Assembly (NCBI GenBank): GCA_021432605.1 | Contig: MU271153.1 | Span: forward strand, 186,001-250,000 | From: Coniochaeta sp. PMI_546 | Taxonomy: Eukaryota > Ascomycota > Sordariomycetes > Coniochaetales > Coniochaetaceae | Reading direction: 5' to 3' | DNA length: 64,000 bases | Shown here: in pieces, positions 34,105 to 45,843 of the stretch | How positions within the stretch are numbered: the stretch's first letter is position 1 | How the letters are laid out: each line of letters starts with the position of its first letter | Position numbers and translations under genes: made by a program | The notes under the pieces: generated by a model | Told to the model about the DNA's origin: nothing | The model's database searches: none | The model's input: only the letters and a program-made list of their open reading frames with translations

Positions 34105-35329
34105 ACTTGATGTGAACAAGGAGCAACGAGCATGGGAGAATGTAGGTAGATGATGACGGTGGAAGAATAGCAGGCCATAGAAAGTGAGGGTTTAATGGTG
34201 TAACGACCCGTTCCAATTGGATTTGAAAGGTCCCGTGTTGTTGATGGGTTTGAGAAGGTTGATGGTGAGAGGAGAAAGTGAAGAGGAAATTCACGTTGGA
34301 CGTGCCAGCTTTTGATGTGGCGTCCAACGCGCCGACCGCTCCTTCTACCCTGCAACAGTGGTTGCTCAATGCTTTCCAGTTGACCGGAGGAAGGAAGTTA
34401 CTGGCTCCCGATTGAGCCACCATCGACAGAGAGATAGGACGTGCTGCTGTTCTCTAGATCTCTGGCGAGAATACCCTGATTCAAGTTCATAGTATACTGG
34501 CATGGCGTCCGTTCAACAGGATATGCAATGCATTTTACCGAAACTCGTGCACGCAATTACGCTCCATATTTCTCAGATGCCACAAACGGGAAGTGACGAT
34601 GTAATATGTGACTGTATGCTTATATTCTTAGGAACCAGAACAGGACGAAATGTACCTAGGCTACCGGGAGGTATAAGGGAAGCCGTCCCTTCGGCGACGT
34701 TCCAACTTGCCGGCACAATATATGTGGAATCTCGGTCGGGTTGCCGTTGTGTAGAGGTAGCTGGTGGTATGGTGGGGCCGTGCCTCTCGGCCGGCTTGGT
34801 CCGCATGATGCTGAAACACGACAGGAACATTTTCAACAGCGACAGAAAGCAATACCTACCTTCGCTAGGTAGGTACCGTATGCTCATTGATTGCATATCT
34901 CGCCTTGAATGCCGCATCTACTCTGGCTACGCATAATAATTTTGCCATTAATCATCCACAATGTCTGCTTAAAAAAATGTGAACTTGATACTGCCACCTT
35001 CCGTTTCACCTTTGAGTACAAACCCATCGAAGAAGTCCATGTACTTGTGGGCCATTCCCTGGCGGTCGACTACCTGCCAGATTTTAAGTTTAGGTATCTT
35101 TCGTTGCACCCCACAGTGCCCAACACCGCCGCCTTGTCGTTTAGTGACAGCCTTCGCAGGCATCCCCGTTAGCTGGCTTGTTGCGACCCGCATTATCTCG
35201 AAGCCGCACCGCCTCCATTCATTGTCTCCCCTGAACAACGACGGCTTCAGCAACTGCAGGATACCAGACTTCAACCTCTCCGATACATCAAACACTACAA
35301 GCGCAACGGTTCCAAGCCATTAGGTCAAG
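34105..35329. promoter_or_regulatory. Divergent promoter region, chromodomain gene / rab11
   Basis: 1.2 kb holding both promoters. TAGGTACC-like motifs occur at 34642-34649 and 34868-34876. The open frames present are short and have no family resemblance. Confidence 0.45.
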
Positions 35330-36285
<956 letters not shown>

Positions 36286-36947
36286 TTTCTCCACGGGCCG
36301 TCTTTCTGGTCATAGGGTTCGGATGATACATGGCGTCGCATCTGTCCGGAATGCAGAAGGGATATCGCGAACATTGAGTGCTCGTAGGATCTCCTGGTTA
36401 TGGCCAGGTTGCACTTGATGATTTTTTCTTCTTTTTTTTAATGGGCGCACTTTTCTACCGTTTCCTATCTCTTGGTCCTTTGCTCTTCCCTGTAGGCTGT
36501 GTGGGATTCTTAATGTGTCTGAGGATCGCTCTGGCACATGGGCTGGGAGGTAGTTGAAGTGTTACCTTTGCGGTCTCCAAGCTGTGTGATGCACCCATTT
36601 GGACGCTTTGTTTCTCATGTGCCACAACCTCCTTGTTACGCGTATACTAATAGGTATCTTATACTCTTTAACCGAGCTCAAGTGTATTGCCAGTGTATCG
36701 AACGAGGACGGTGGCTGCCAGTCACACGACCTGCCCTTGAAACCCTGGGGTTTTTTTGGACAAATTGGTACGTACCTTCGGTACGCGCCACATTTTACTC
36801 CCTTATCGTAGCCTTGCAGCTGCTAGTGCCATTTGACTCAAGTGGGGCAGCCTTGTTTAAAAAAGTTCCTTCCGACCTCCATTACTTCGGAAACAGGATG
36901 GATTAGGTTTTGGACACAATCAAGCACTTACTGTCAACTTTGAAGCA
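36286..36947. other. Intergenic region, rab11 3' end and brx1 promoter
   Basis: 662 nt between two genes in the same direction. It contains a T-rich tract at about 36420-36440 just after rab11 and no supported gene. Confidence 0.5.
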
Positions 36948-37995
36948 ATGGCAGCAGTATACAAGTCATTATCAAAGGCCACAGGCCAAAAAGCCGATGC
37001 GCCAGCAGAGGGTGCGAAGAGGAACAAGCAGAGAGTCCTCATCCTCTCCTCGAGAGGTGTCACATTCAGGTACGGCTGCTCCCCCTGCACTCCTTGCGCT
37101 GCTCAGTCCAGCTCCTAACATAGTTGTCTCGCAGACACCGTCACCTACTCAATGACCTAGCCTCGATGATGCCGCACTGCAAAAAGGATGCCAAATTCGA
37201 TTCCAAATCCAAGCTCTACCAGCTATGCGAGCTCGCCGACCTGTACAACTGCAATAATGTTTTATTCTTCGAGGCGAGAAAAGGCAAGGATCTTTACGTA
37301 TGGTTAAGCAAGGTGCCTAATGGCCCGACGGTCAAGATGCATCTCCAGAATCGTGAGTACTCACAGCCTTTAGCTTCTCAAGTAAACATATACCTAACAC
37401 GGCTGCAGTACACACGATGGAAGAGCTTCACTTCACCGGCAACTGCCTCAAGGGCTCTCGGCCCATCCTCTCCTTCGACGCCACTTTCGAGACCCAGCCC
37501 CACCTAAAAGTCATCAAGGAGCTGTTCCTGCACACCTTCGGCGTTCCCCAGGGCGCCAGGAAGTCTAAGCCCTTCATCGACCACGTCATGGCTTTCACAG
37601 TGGCCGACGGCAAGATTTGGGTACGGAACTACCAGATCTCTGAAGTAGAGAAGACGGTAAAGGCGGGCGAGGAGGAGGAGAAACCGAGCAAGGTCAAGTC
37701 GAAGCTCGGGCTCAAGGACACGGATATCAACCTCGTGGAGATTGGCCCGCGGTTCGTGCTGACGCCGATCATCATCCAGGAGGGCTCGTTCGGCGGGCCG
37801 ATCATCTACGAGAACAAGCAGTTCGTGTCGCCTAACCAGGTCAGGTCCGAGTTGAGGAAGAGCAAGGCTGGACGGCACAACGCAAGGGCGGAGAAGCAAC
37901 TTGAGAGGGTGGTCAAGAAGGGCGATCTTGGACTCAGGAGCAGCGGGCCGAGGAAGGCACCAGATGCGCTGGATACTAAGCAGGTGTTTGCCTGA
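36948..37995 (+). CDS. brx1: Ribosome biogenesis protein Brx1 (Brix domain)
   Basis: Nucleolar 60S assembly factor that binds pre-rRNA together with Ebp2. Three exons: 36948-37069, 37135-37352 and 37409-37995 (308 residues). The start MAAVYKSLSKATGQ precedes a short basic tail and the Brix domain: RVLILSSRGVTFRHRHLLNDL, LFFEARKGKDLYVWLSKVPNGPT, HTFGVPQGARKSKPFIDHV and LVEIGPRFVLTPI. The C-terminal region (FGGPIIYENKQFVSPNQ, then a lysine/arginine-rich tail) is typical of Brx1 rather than other Brix proteins (Rpf1, Rpf2, Imp4, Ssf1). Length matches the family. Confidence 0.95.
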
Positions 37996-38687
37996 ATGTG
38001 TTGGTGGTGGTGGGTGTGCTTGAAGAGTCAGAACTGTTCATATGACTTGGGCCTTTTCAAAAAAGATAGGGGCTCTGGTCGGACGTGCAACATACCCGGC
38101 GTTACGGTTAGACTAAGGATCGGAAAACTGGGAGAACTGGCGCAATTTGATATGTGGTGCGTTCGTGCTTCTGACCATCTGCTTATTCCCATCACAAGTG
38201 ATACCTGTATGGATCCCGTCTTGAAGATATAAGAGTTGACAAAACAGCTTAAAGGCCCTCTCAAAAGTAGATTCTGGTTTTCACTGAAAGCTAGCCCTTC
38301 CGCTCCCAGGTTTGTTAGTTCTCATAGACAAGGTCATTCCACAAGCTTCACCAAAGTAGGGACAATGATCTACTCAGACGCAAAACACGTACAACATCAG
38401 GGATTCCCCGGTGGTTACCCCCCCCGTACTACCTATTCTGACGATTGAGATCTCGTCTATAGGGTCTAGGAGATCCGAAACTGGTCCATTTAGGGTATGA
38501 AATTGGTGGCCTTAGATCCTCGTAGTCGCGCCGTATTAGCCACGCCATCCGGTATTTCCATAACACATTATACCTGGGGCTAATTATAAGGCGACACCCT
38601 AGATAGTGGTACCTTTAGCCAGGGCTGATTTTGCTCTTTACGGCAGCACGGAAACGAGAACACGTCGACCTACTTGCTAGTGTTCAC
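37996..38687. other. Convergent spacer containing a 5S relic
   Basis: 692 nt between the 3' ends of brx1 and the 585-residue gene. Apart from the degraded 5S copy described separately, nothing is recognised. Confidence 0.5.
38388..38495 (-). pseudogene. Degraded 5S rRNA copy
   Basis: On the minus strand this segment aligns with the 5S rRNA gene at 41860-41978. Bases 38388-38415 are identical to 41861-41888 (28 nt, the 3' end of the RNA). Further toward the 5' end the match weakens with substitutions and small insertions, and the 5' helix is no longer recognisable. The internal promoter region is damaged and no T-run terminator follows, so it is probably inactive. The 5' limit (38495) is approximate. 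Confidence 0.75.
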
Positions 38688-40445
38688 TCAAAGAGAATCC
38701 ACGTCGACAGGTTCATCCTCCTGCACCTCCGCCTCACGCTTCCTACGCTCCTCATAATCTCGGGCATCCTTCGCCAGGTAATGACGTGGATACAAGGACC
38801 AGGGAAAGTCATCCTCATTAAACACAAAAAAACCGCCCTGCTCCCGGGCCTTCTGCCGCATCTCCTCACTCGAACATATGTACAGCTCCCATCCGGCGAA
38901 CTCAGCCTGGCACCCGACCGCGTAGACGCTTTCCCGCTGTTCGTCCCGCGTGCCAAAGGGACCAATTCTAGGAAGCAAAAAAGTTGTTGTCGGCTCCTTG
39001 TCGACTATCGCCGCGTTTTCACACAGATCGTGCCCGATGGTAGAGGATCCATAGTACGGAGGACGGCGGCTCTCTCTCACAGCCATTGACAGGCTTTCCG
39101 GTTCCCACTCCTCGGCTTCGGCCGCCTTTTTCTCGGCCTCGCGGCGCTCTAGATAGTCCGTGTAGTAGCTCCGGACGGGCCGCTGCGCGCTAGTGACGAA
39201 CTGCTGTTGTGCCAGTTTCCACAGCTCCCACCTCGGCTCCGGCTCCAGCTCATCCCAAAGCCGCTCGTAGTTGGCCTCGATGCACGTCATGGCCGCCTGG
39301 AGCTTCATGTCTGGCCTGCGGCGTACGAGCTCGCTCAAGGTTTCCTCGGCTGGGAGGAGCGGCCACCAGATCATGCCCGGCATGTCGTTCGGTTGTGGGT
39401 TGGTAGGAGTGATGTGGGAGAGATCGTTAACCATGATGAAGCGCGCAATGGTGGCCCTTTTGATCTCGCTGCCATGCGAGATCAACTCGTCCCTCGAGAA
39501 GTTCTGCAGTGACCAGTACTTAGCGAATGTTGTATTGTGGTAGATACCGCGAATGACTCCTTGCATCTCATGATCGAGCATCTTCGGTCTTCGAAGACGC
39601 ACGTAGCGGTCAAGGTTGCCTTCGTAGGCCGCCATGAGGATCAGTGGGTCCTTGGTGATAGCCGGGAGGTGAGGGGGCAGAGGTGTGTACAACATGTCCT
39701 CGTGCTCTTTAGCGAGGGCCTGGAAGGCCTCATGACTTATCCTAGATGATGTCTCGGCTATGTAATTATCTTCGACAATGTCGAAACTGTGTCCTTTCCC
39801 TAAACTCCATTCTTTGAACTTGTCAACGCCTATACGTACTTCTAGGAGGGACCGCACGGCCGTATCCCCGTTCATAAAGGCCGGACAGCGGGGATCGTTA
39901 AGATTTGCCGTCCTAGTATAGTCGTCCAGAACAGCATAATGGACTGGTTGACTTATGATGTAGTCGAATATGGCCTTCGAGCCTGCTTTTGCTGAGGCGT
40001 TGTCCCTAGCCTCCTTAGCAATAGAGACTTCTGGGAGGATGTTTAGCTCCTGAAAGAGCTTGTCATAGCCTGCAACAGCGCAGGCTCGACCGACAGTATA
40101 TACCATGTCCGGATATGTCTTGGCAAGCCTGCGATATGTATCTTCGTTGGCGACTTCTGGATACCAGATACAGTAGGGTTTGACATCGTCTGACGCCATG
40201 TCGGGGACCCCGTTGCTCATTATGAGGCGGGCATTGCGTGCACGTGCGAATGTTCTTTGGTCCGATGTCGCGCATAGCTCCTCGACGTCTTTCGATCTGG
40301 CAAAGGCTTCGTGGTAACGTATGCCATAGACGACGCAAGGTAGACAACAGGAAGCGATGTCTGACGGAAGGCGGATACCTCGCATGGCGTCGAGGTCATG
40401 CTGGCAAGGGCGCCAAGCTTCACAGTCATGGCACCAAAGGGACAT
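38688..40445 (-). CDS. Uncharacterised fungal family protein, 585 residues
   Basis: A single-exon gene starting MSLWCHDCEAWRPCQHDL. I do not recognise a named domain. The sequence resembles a multi-copy family of hypothetical proteins in Sordariomycetes with blocks such as CIWYPEVANEDTYRRLAK, FDYIISQPVHYAVLDDYTR, RFIMVNDLSHIT and AAMTCIEANYERLWDEL. It appears mostly alpha-helical with no signal peptide or membrane segment. Three early cysteines and a histidine (C5, C8, C14, H16) could bind metal. The C-terminal 120 residues are charged. It lies between 5S-like sequences and beside a decayed chitinase, which suggests an accessory location. The function is unknown. Confidence 0.75.
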   Translation of the reverse strand: MSLWCHDCEAWRPCQHDLDAMRGIRLPSDIASCCLPCVVYGIRYHEAFARSKDVEELCATSDQRTFARARNARLIMSNGVPDMASDDVKPYCIWYPEVANEDTYRRLAKTYPDMVYTVGRACAVAGYDKLFQELNILPEVSIAKEARDNASAKAGSKAIFDYIISQPVHYAVLDDYTRTANLNDPRCPAFMNGDTAVRSLLEVRIGVDKFKEWSLGKGHSFDIVEDNYIAETSSRISHEAFQALAKEHEDMLYTPLPPHLPAITKDPLILMAAYEGNLDRYVRLRRPKMLDHEMQGVIRGIYHNTTFAKYWSLQNFSRDELISHGSEIKRATIARFIMVNDLSHITPTNPQPNDMPGMIWWPLLPAEETLSELVRRRPDMKLQAAMTCIEANYERLWDELEPEPRWELWKLAQQQFVTSAQRPVRSYYTDYLERREAEKKAAEAEEWEPESLSMAVRESRRPPYYGSSTIGHDLCENAAIVDKEPTTTFLLPRIGPFGTRDEQRESVYAVGCQAEFAGWELYICSSEEMRQKAREQGGFFVFNEDDFPWSLYPRHYLAKDARDYEERRKREAEVQEDEPVDVDSL

Positions 40446-41859
40446 GATACTGGTCGCAGATCAATGTTGAAGCAAAGGACGTACGGAAGGAAAAAGATGA
40501 TTGTGCGAGTAGACGGGTTGTATGATGTGAAGAATCTAGGCCTCTGTCGAATGTGTAAGTCGTCTCGGCGGTTTCCTCTCGTACAGTCCCCTGCCATGAC
40601 AGGGCTGTCATGTAGGTGGGGATGATGTCCGCCCATACGGATGGCGGACCGAAATGCAAGGCAATTATTGTGTATGATATTTAGGAGTATTTATGGCACT
40701 CTAATATGTGCCGTTACATTACCGATGTAGCAATCGGAGACTGTGTTGGTAGATGGGCACGGGCAGCGCAGCAATGCGCGGCTACGGCGTGTACTAACTA
40801 TAGTAACTTTTGTAAGTACCTAGGAAGGTAGCTAAGAATGACCAGCTGCAGGGAGACCATCCCACGACCAAGAAGGACTGCTAGTCGGCTGGCGAAGACC
40901 TACATGACGGGTCCCATGCGAACTCGGACTGGACAGTCGTGTTCTTCATGCGCGACGAGAACGGCTTCTACGACTCTGTAGCAGCAGAGATGGGCATACA
41001 TTGACGTCGACCTCGAGTTCACCTGTGCTGACAAAGACGGGGTTGGACCGCCAACACATACCCAACCGTGCAGCAGACTGAATCACAGGTGGAGGAATGC
41101 TCCTGTTTCCGTTAACAAGAACGATGTAAGTTGATCATTACCACTCCAGGCAAGCAAGATTGATTGGTGACTCACATTTCTCCCTCCCACACAGATCAAT
41201 GTTGCCAACCGCAAGACGGTCATCGAGGCCGCAATGCCAAACATGACAGCGCTAGCCGACACTCTCATGGTAGCCTTCCTCGACATGGTCATGGACATCT
41301 CGGATGCCGAGGACGGCAGCGATCGTAACCTCGGCCAGCATGCCCATTTTCATGCTGCAGCAGGCCATCGGCAGCATGCAACAGATGAAGGACGTCGGCT
41401 CCAGGATCATCGAGGAGAGTAAGAAGAAGCTCATTCCGCTCATCCTTAGCATTGTGCTCATGGCCATCCATTTCGCCATCTTGGGCTTGTTGGTCGGCGG
41501 GTTTGGTACCGGGGCGAGGTCGGAGATATATGCTCTTCAGGAGGCTGGAAAGGCGCGCAAAAGTCTGTCCCCTTCCAATATTGCTAAGCTGGGGGATACT
41601 TTTGTGAGGAATGATGCTAAGGTCCAGGGGGGTATCAATGCTTGTGCCAGAACCAGCTAGGATTCAAAGACCTCCACCACTGGTGACACTCCTCGGCGAC
41701 GCGGTCGGTTGGAGACGGGTGACTTCCCGGGATGGGGGCCAAAAAGGGATGCAAAATTGCAAGACACCGAAAGTCTAGAGATGACATGAAGTTGGCATAT
41801 CCATCCCTGTGGGTAGGATAGAATTCTTTATCGCTGCTGAGGCGAGCAAAAGGTAAAAA
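40446..41859. other. Intergenic region with chitinase relic
   Basis: Upstream of the 585-residue gene, up to the 5S gene. Bases 40446-40900 probably hold that gene's promoter; a TACCTAGGA motif occurs at 40817-40825. The right half is occupied by the chitinase relic described separately. Confidence 0.5.
40930..41660 (+). pseudogene. Relic of a killer-toxin-like class V (GH18) chitinase, C-terminal part
   Basis: Several plus-strand stretches resemble the C-terminal region of the fungal chitinases that carry a killer-toxin-subunit-like architecture: a FMRDENGFYDSVA-type segment, then NVANRKTVIEAAMPNMTALA, a MPIFMLQQAIGSMQQMKDVG segment and a hydrophobic helix pair. The catalytic GH18 part, LysM and chitin-binding modules are absent. 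The frame is broken several times and only the last third of the gene remains, so it is a fossil. Limits are approximate. Intact members of the family are about 1,000-1,700 residues long. Confidence 0.6.
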
Positions 41860-41860
41860 A
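41855..41860 (-). terminator. RNA polymerase III T-run terminator of the 5S gene
   Basis: Six A bases on the plus strand read as six T on the coding strand at and just after the 5S 3' end, the standard Pol III stop signal. Confidence 0.75.
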
Positions 41861-41978
41861 CGTACAACATCAGGGATTCCCCGGTGGTCACCCACCCGAG
41901 TACTAGTCTGACGATTACTGGCTTGTCTCTGGGAGAGCGGACGGGATCCCGAATTCTCCAGTATCTATGGTCGTACGT
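41860..41978 (-). rRNA. rrn5: 5S ribosomal RNA
   Basis: On the minus strand the 119 nt begin ACGTACGACCATA and end GTTGTACGT. These ends pair over nine bases to form helix I, including a G-C pair where many moulds have A-U, a compensatory change that argues for function. The internal sequence GGATCCCGTCCGCTCTCCC, the AAGCC box and the GGGTGGGTGACCACC / GAATCCC region are the hallmark fungal 5S segments that bind TFIIIA. A T-run follows directly. Dispersed 5S genes outside the rDNA are normal in filamentous ascomycetes. The GGGGAATCCC variant differs from the Neurospora AGCGAATCCC form. Confidence 0.88.
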
Positions 41979-43351
41979 GACGGTTCAGAGCGTTGAGATC
42001 ATTGATAAATGGCTGAGAGCAGAGAATATTGACGACGTCTCACATAGTGACAGGTGGTCTGAGTCCAGACTCGATACCATGGATAATAAGGTGCTCATTG
42101 ATTGACGCTCCCTTACAGCATGGCCGTAGATGTGCGATATCTTGCTATAAAGACTCAAGAGAATCTATCGTCTATCATGTTGTTAATGAGACTCTGTCGA
42201 CGGATCACATTGAAGATATTGAATATGCCAAATCCTGGAAGCTGGGAAACAAACATTCTCTACTGTGATTGGTTCACCGCAGCCACTGCAGCACCCCTGG
42301 CAGACGACACGGACCAACCTCCTGGGTCTGGGGAAGGCGATCACTCATCTCGCGTCAACCGTCAACTTCCTTTCCTCCTCTTTTTCTTCCTTCAACCATC
42401 CAAAAATGTCCAGCTTACGCTCAAAGCTCGCCTCTTTGATGGCGCAGAATAACCCGCATGTGGTGCTTGATTGCATCACTTGCATTTCTTATAGCCCCAA
42501 TGCCGGGGTTGGCAGTCTTTAGACCACGAACCTCAACGCCTCAACCACCGAGGCGAGTTGTGTTTGGCTGAGACAGACCGTCTTGCCAGACTAGCTTCTG
42601 GTGGAAGAGGCTTCAATTTTCTTTGTCAGTGCGAGTTGAGCAGAGTGATTTGAGTCGGTTCCTAGCATCGGACGCCCTTGATTTCTGCTGGACATCTGGT
42701 GACGAACTGTGGGTTCGGAGGCCAGGATAACTGTCAGTAGCTGCTGCTGCTGTCGAACTCGTCTATACCAGTCGAGCTTGCGAGACTTCGCGAATAGTCT
42801 ATCAACGATGCCCTACTACTCGCAATACAACAGTCATGCATGCCATGACCACAACGCCCTGTGCGTTTTCAACCAAACCAATACTGGTATGTATCGCATC
42901 GCCTCCCAATACGATCTGCTTGCTGACACAGGGAGCAGAACCAATCCAACATTGCCAACCTGCGCGAGGCACGATAGCGTTACTCTAGCCGAGTGTTCTA
43001 TTTGAGTTGCCGAGTCCGCGGAAGAGTGTCTTTCTTCTACGGACTCTGCGAAGTCGTAGACTACTGCGTCGCGGCCTATTTTCTCTCTTACCAGTCATCG
43101 TCTGTCATTCCTCCGTGTTTACAGACTCCTCGTTTGATCCTCCTTCTATTACAACCAGCAGGACAGACACCACCGAGGGATAATTCCTGTCTCTCAAGTT
43201 TTGCATCGTGACGTCAAACCCGTTGGGCTTCGCGCATCGACACATTCAAAAGACCTTTACCATACCCAACGCACCAGGACAACACTTGAGCATTGACAGC
43301 TCTGAATCCGAGCCGTGCTTGTCCTTGTTTCGCCCTTCCTCGCTGTATAGT
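41979..43351 (+). promoter_or_regulatory. Upstream region and probable leader of the F-box gene
   Basis: 1.4 kb before the F-box start. Pyrimidine-rich stretches at about 42360-42400 and 43075-43110 suggest a transcribed leader. A small ATG frame with an intron-like segment lies at 42808-43005 (listed separately). The F-box frame itself extends upstream to 43208 only from a GTG. Confidence 0.4.
42808..43005 (+). CDS. Possible small ORF or uORF in the F-box leader
   Basis: An ATG at 42808 in good context (CAACG before it) begins MPYYSQYNSHACHDHNALCV. A GTATGT donor at 42887 and a GCTGAC branch site with ACAG acceptor at 42931 define a candidate 45-nt intron that is in frame and stop-free. Spliced it would encode 50 residues, unspliced 65. 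The N-terminal part is rich in His, Cys, Tyr and Asn. It may be a regulatory upstream ORF of the F-box gene or a chance frame. Confidence 0.25.
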   Translation: MPYYSQYNSHACHDHNALCVFNQTNTGMYRIASQYDLLADTGSRTNPTLPTCARHDSVTLAECSI

Positions 43352-44590
43352 ATGTCTCAAATGGCGTCTCCGGACACCATGGTGGCCAAGAAGTCGGAGC
43401 CCCTGTCTCTTGGGGGCATACCTGTGGAATTACTTGTCAAGATATTCTGTGAACTTGACATCAAGGACGCCCTACGCTTGGCACAGACAAGCAGGAATAT
43501 GCACGAGGTTTACAAAAAACACTCGATCTACATCTTAGGCCCTATTCTCGCACGAGAGTTTGGGCCGCTGGACGCTTTGCTGCGGATTACAGACGTCTCG
43601 CGAGCCGGGGTGGAGATTCCGTTCTCACCATGGGTCAATCGCCGTACTTACTTCGCTGGGACTCTCATCTCAGATGAGGACAAATTCGGCCTCCTCCCGG
43701 AAGTCCAGTTCAGACAAGAGCACATGCCTCAAGTCATGGATATTGTCAAGGCAGTAAGGAAGTGGGAGTCTGCGTTTCCTCGCCTTCGATTTGCAGAGCT
43801 CGCGGAGGAGAGACGAAGGCTGAGACCTCATGAGAAAGAACGTCTGAGGCATGCGCTGTACACCTTGTGGCGCTATGCCAATTCATATCACCAGCACCAC
43901 GACGACTATGGTGTGAGTGGCTTGTTGGCTAGAAGCCCTGAGCAAGGTGAGATTCGCGCCAACAGTCTTCGCGCATTGTCGACCTTGCAGCTATACGAAC
44001 TTCTAGACTTGTGGAAGACAATCCGCGCTGCGGTTGCTACACAACTCTGCCCGTCGGTATCTATGCTTCTAAGGAACGAGGTAAGACTTCTGTTTCTTCC
44101 CTCTGAATATTCCTCTTCTGACCTGCGATAGGGCGAGTCGATGTCTGACATGTACCTCGAACGTCGTGGCTGGGGAGATGGACTAGAGAATGATGTGATC
44201 ATCGGAAATGTCTTGAGACTTCGCCCTGATCAACTGCTGGAATTGCTCGACTTCGTTGCTGTTTGTCCGACTGCCAGCAAGAGAATCCTGGTTCCGAGGA
44301 TTCGATCTTGCCACCCCACTGTCGAGAAAGAATACGAGAACCTCAGCTACACCCTAAGTCGCGTCATCGGCGAGCGCTTGAACATCTTTCCGGAAGAGCT
44401 GGGGGAGTCTGTTGCGAAGTTCGTGTCGGAGCGCAACTTCCCCATTCCCTTTGGCGGTATCCTCGACGATGACTGCTCGATGGATGAGTTGCGATCTCAG
44501 CTTAGCAGTGACGGCGGAGGCGGTTTGGTCGAAGATGATGGCGATTTCCATCGTCCCTCGTATGACGAGAGTACAGATCAAGCAGTTTGA
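43352..44590 (+). CDS. F-box domain protein
   Basis: Two exons, 43352-44080 and 44132-44590 (395 residues), starting MSQMASPDTMVAKK. Residues about 18-62 form an F-box (LGGIPVELLVKIFCELDIKDALRLAQTSRNMHEVY), which links substrates to the Skp1-Cullin1 ubiquitin ligase. The rest is helical and charged, with no WD40 or LRR repeats, so the substrate cannot be predicted. The intron (44081-44131, GTAAGA donor) is 51 nt and stays in phase 0. Similar F-box proteins with unknown substrates are numerous in moulds. Confidence 0.8.
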
Positions 44591-45843
44591 GCCTTCTACT
44601 TCCTCTTCTATTGGCATGTAATACTATTAGACATTGTCTAGTTAAGACATTAATACCCTTATAAGGTACATCGAATCGTTTTGGCAGGGTGTTGTGTCTT
44701 CTACACCGCTGGCGATCTACAACTACCTTAGACAAACAGATACCTATACAAGGTCGTTTTTCCTCTATTGCATCGTGATGATTCAACGATTGCTTCGTCA
44801 ATCGGGAGTTTGTCTCCTTAGGACGCTCTTTCCTTCTGCTGACAGCATTGCGCTAGACGGCTATGCCAAGACCGACGACTTCCCTGGGAGCAGGTCTTCT
44901 TAAAAATCAAAAGATATCAAGACTAGAAGAAACGTCCAGATGACCTTTCCAGCGTTGTCAGATAGCACGGCCTTTACCGAGGATCTACTCTATTCTCAGC
45001 ATCGGCGTTCACCTTTGTGAAAAACTCCGCGGTGGTTGCTCTCTGTTCGTCCCTGCTGGGCAGCTGTTTGGACGTGGGCTTCTAAAGTAGCCTGCTAGCC
45101 TGCTAGCGCTGGCGGCTGGAGGACCCAGCGTTCGACAGCAGCCGCCAGGCGCCAGACCAGTCCGTCCACTTACCGCGCCTTCTATCATGCCAATCCATTC
45201 CCAACTCTCAACTCACCCAAATCACGATACCAACTGGTCACTTTCAGCATTCTATATCCGCGGACTGCTCACCCACTATACCCACTCAACGTCTCTGGCG
45301 CCTGGCTATGGCTCGTCCCTAGTTGGCATCTGATTTAGTAAGTCTAGAGCATGCTCTGTCTTTACGCGCGGCCGTGTCACGCAACGTCCTTGTCTTCGTT
45401 CTATTCCGGTGAATAAGTGAATATATGCGACGAATCTCGCTTCTGGACAAAGTCCACCTACAGCTGCCCTTTTCCCCTCAAACGCTACGAGGCCCAGGAG
45501 CCAACACGAAAGTTGCAGACCGTTTCTACGTCTTTGTTTCAATTCCTAACAAGGAGCCGGAATCCGAAGGTTATCGCGCCCTGTTGTGGTAGCTTTGTTC
45601 GTATATGTTGATGTTAAGATGAAACGTCTCCAATTCGACTGGTCATATTAGAACAATGACTGTACCAAACAGTTCTACCTACTGCTCGGCGATACTTGTG
45701 TCTTGGCAATATTGTAACTTTTGAAGTCTGGACCATACTGACAGGTCGATAGGTCTAAGAGCTGTGTGGCATGTCGCCCCCCTCAGCGCTGTGTCTACCT
45801 GGATACCACTCGTCCCGATCTATGATAGGACCGCTGTCCAAGC
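44591..45843 (+). promoter_or_regulatory. Upstream region of hda1
   Basis: 1.25 kb between the F-box stop and hda1. Pyrimidine-rich sequence from about 45170 and a GTAAGT at 45338 could mark a leader with an intron. A short CCTGCTAG direct repeat occurs at 45090-45106. No protein gene is supported. Confidence 0.4.

Noticed and set aside
42470-42570. Possible minus-strand tRNA near a GAGGCG/CGCCTC hairpin
   Set aside because: No consistent cloverleaf: the anticodon and T arms do not pair and box B is not matched.
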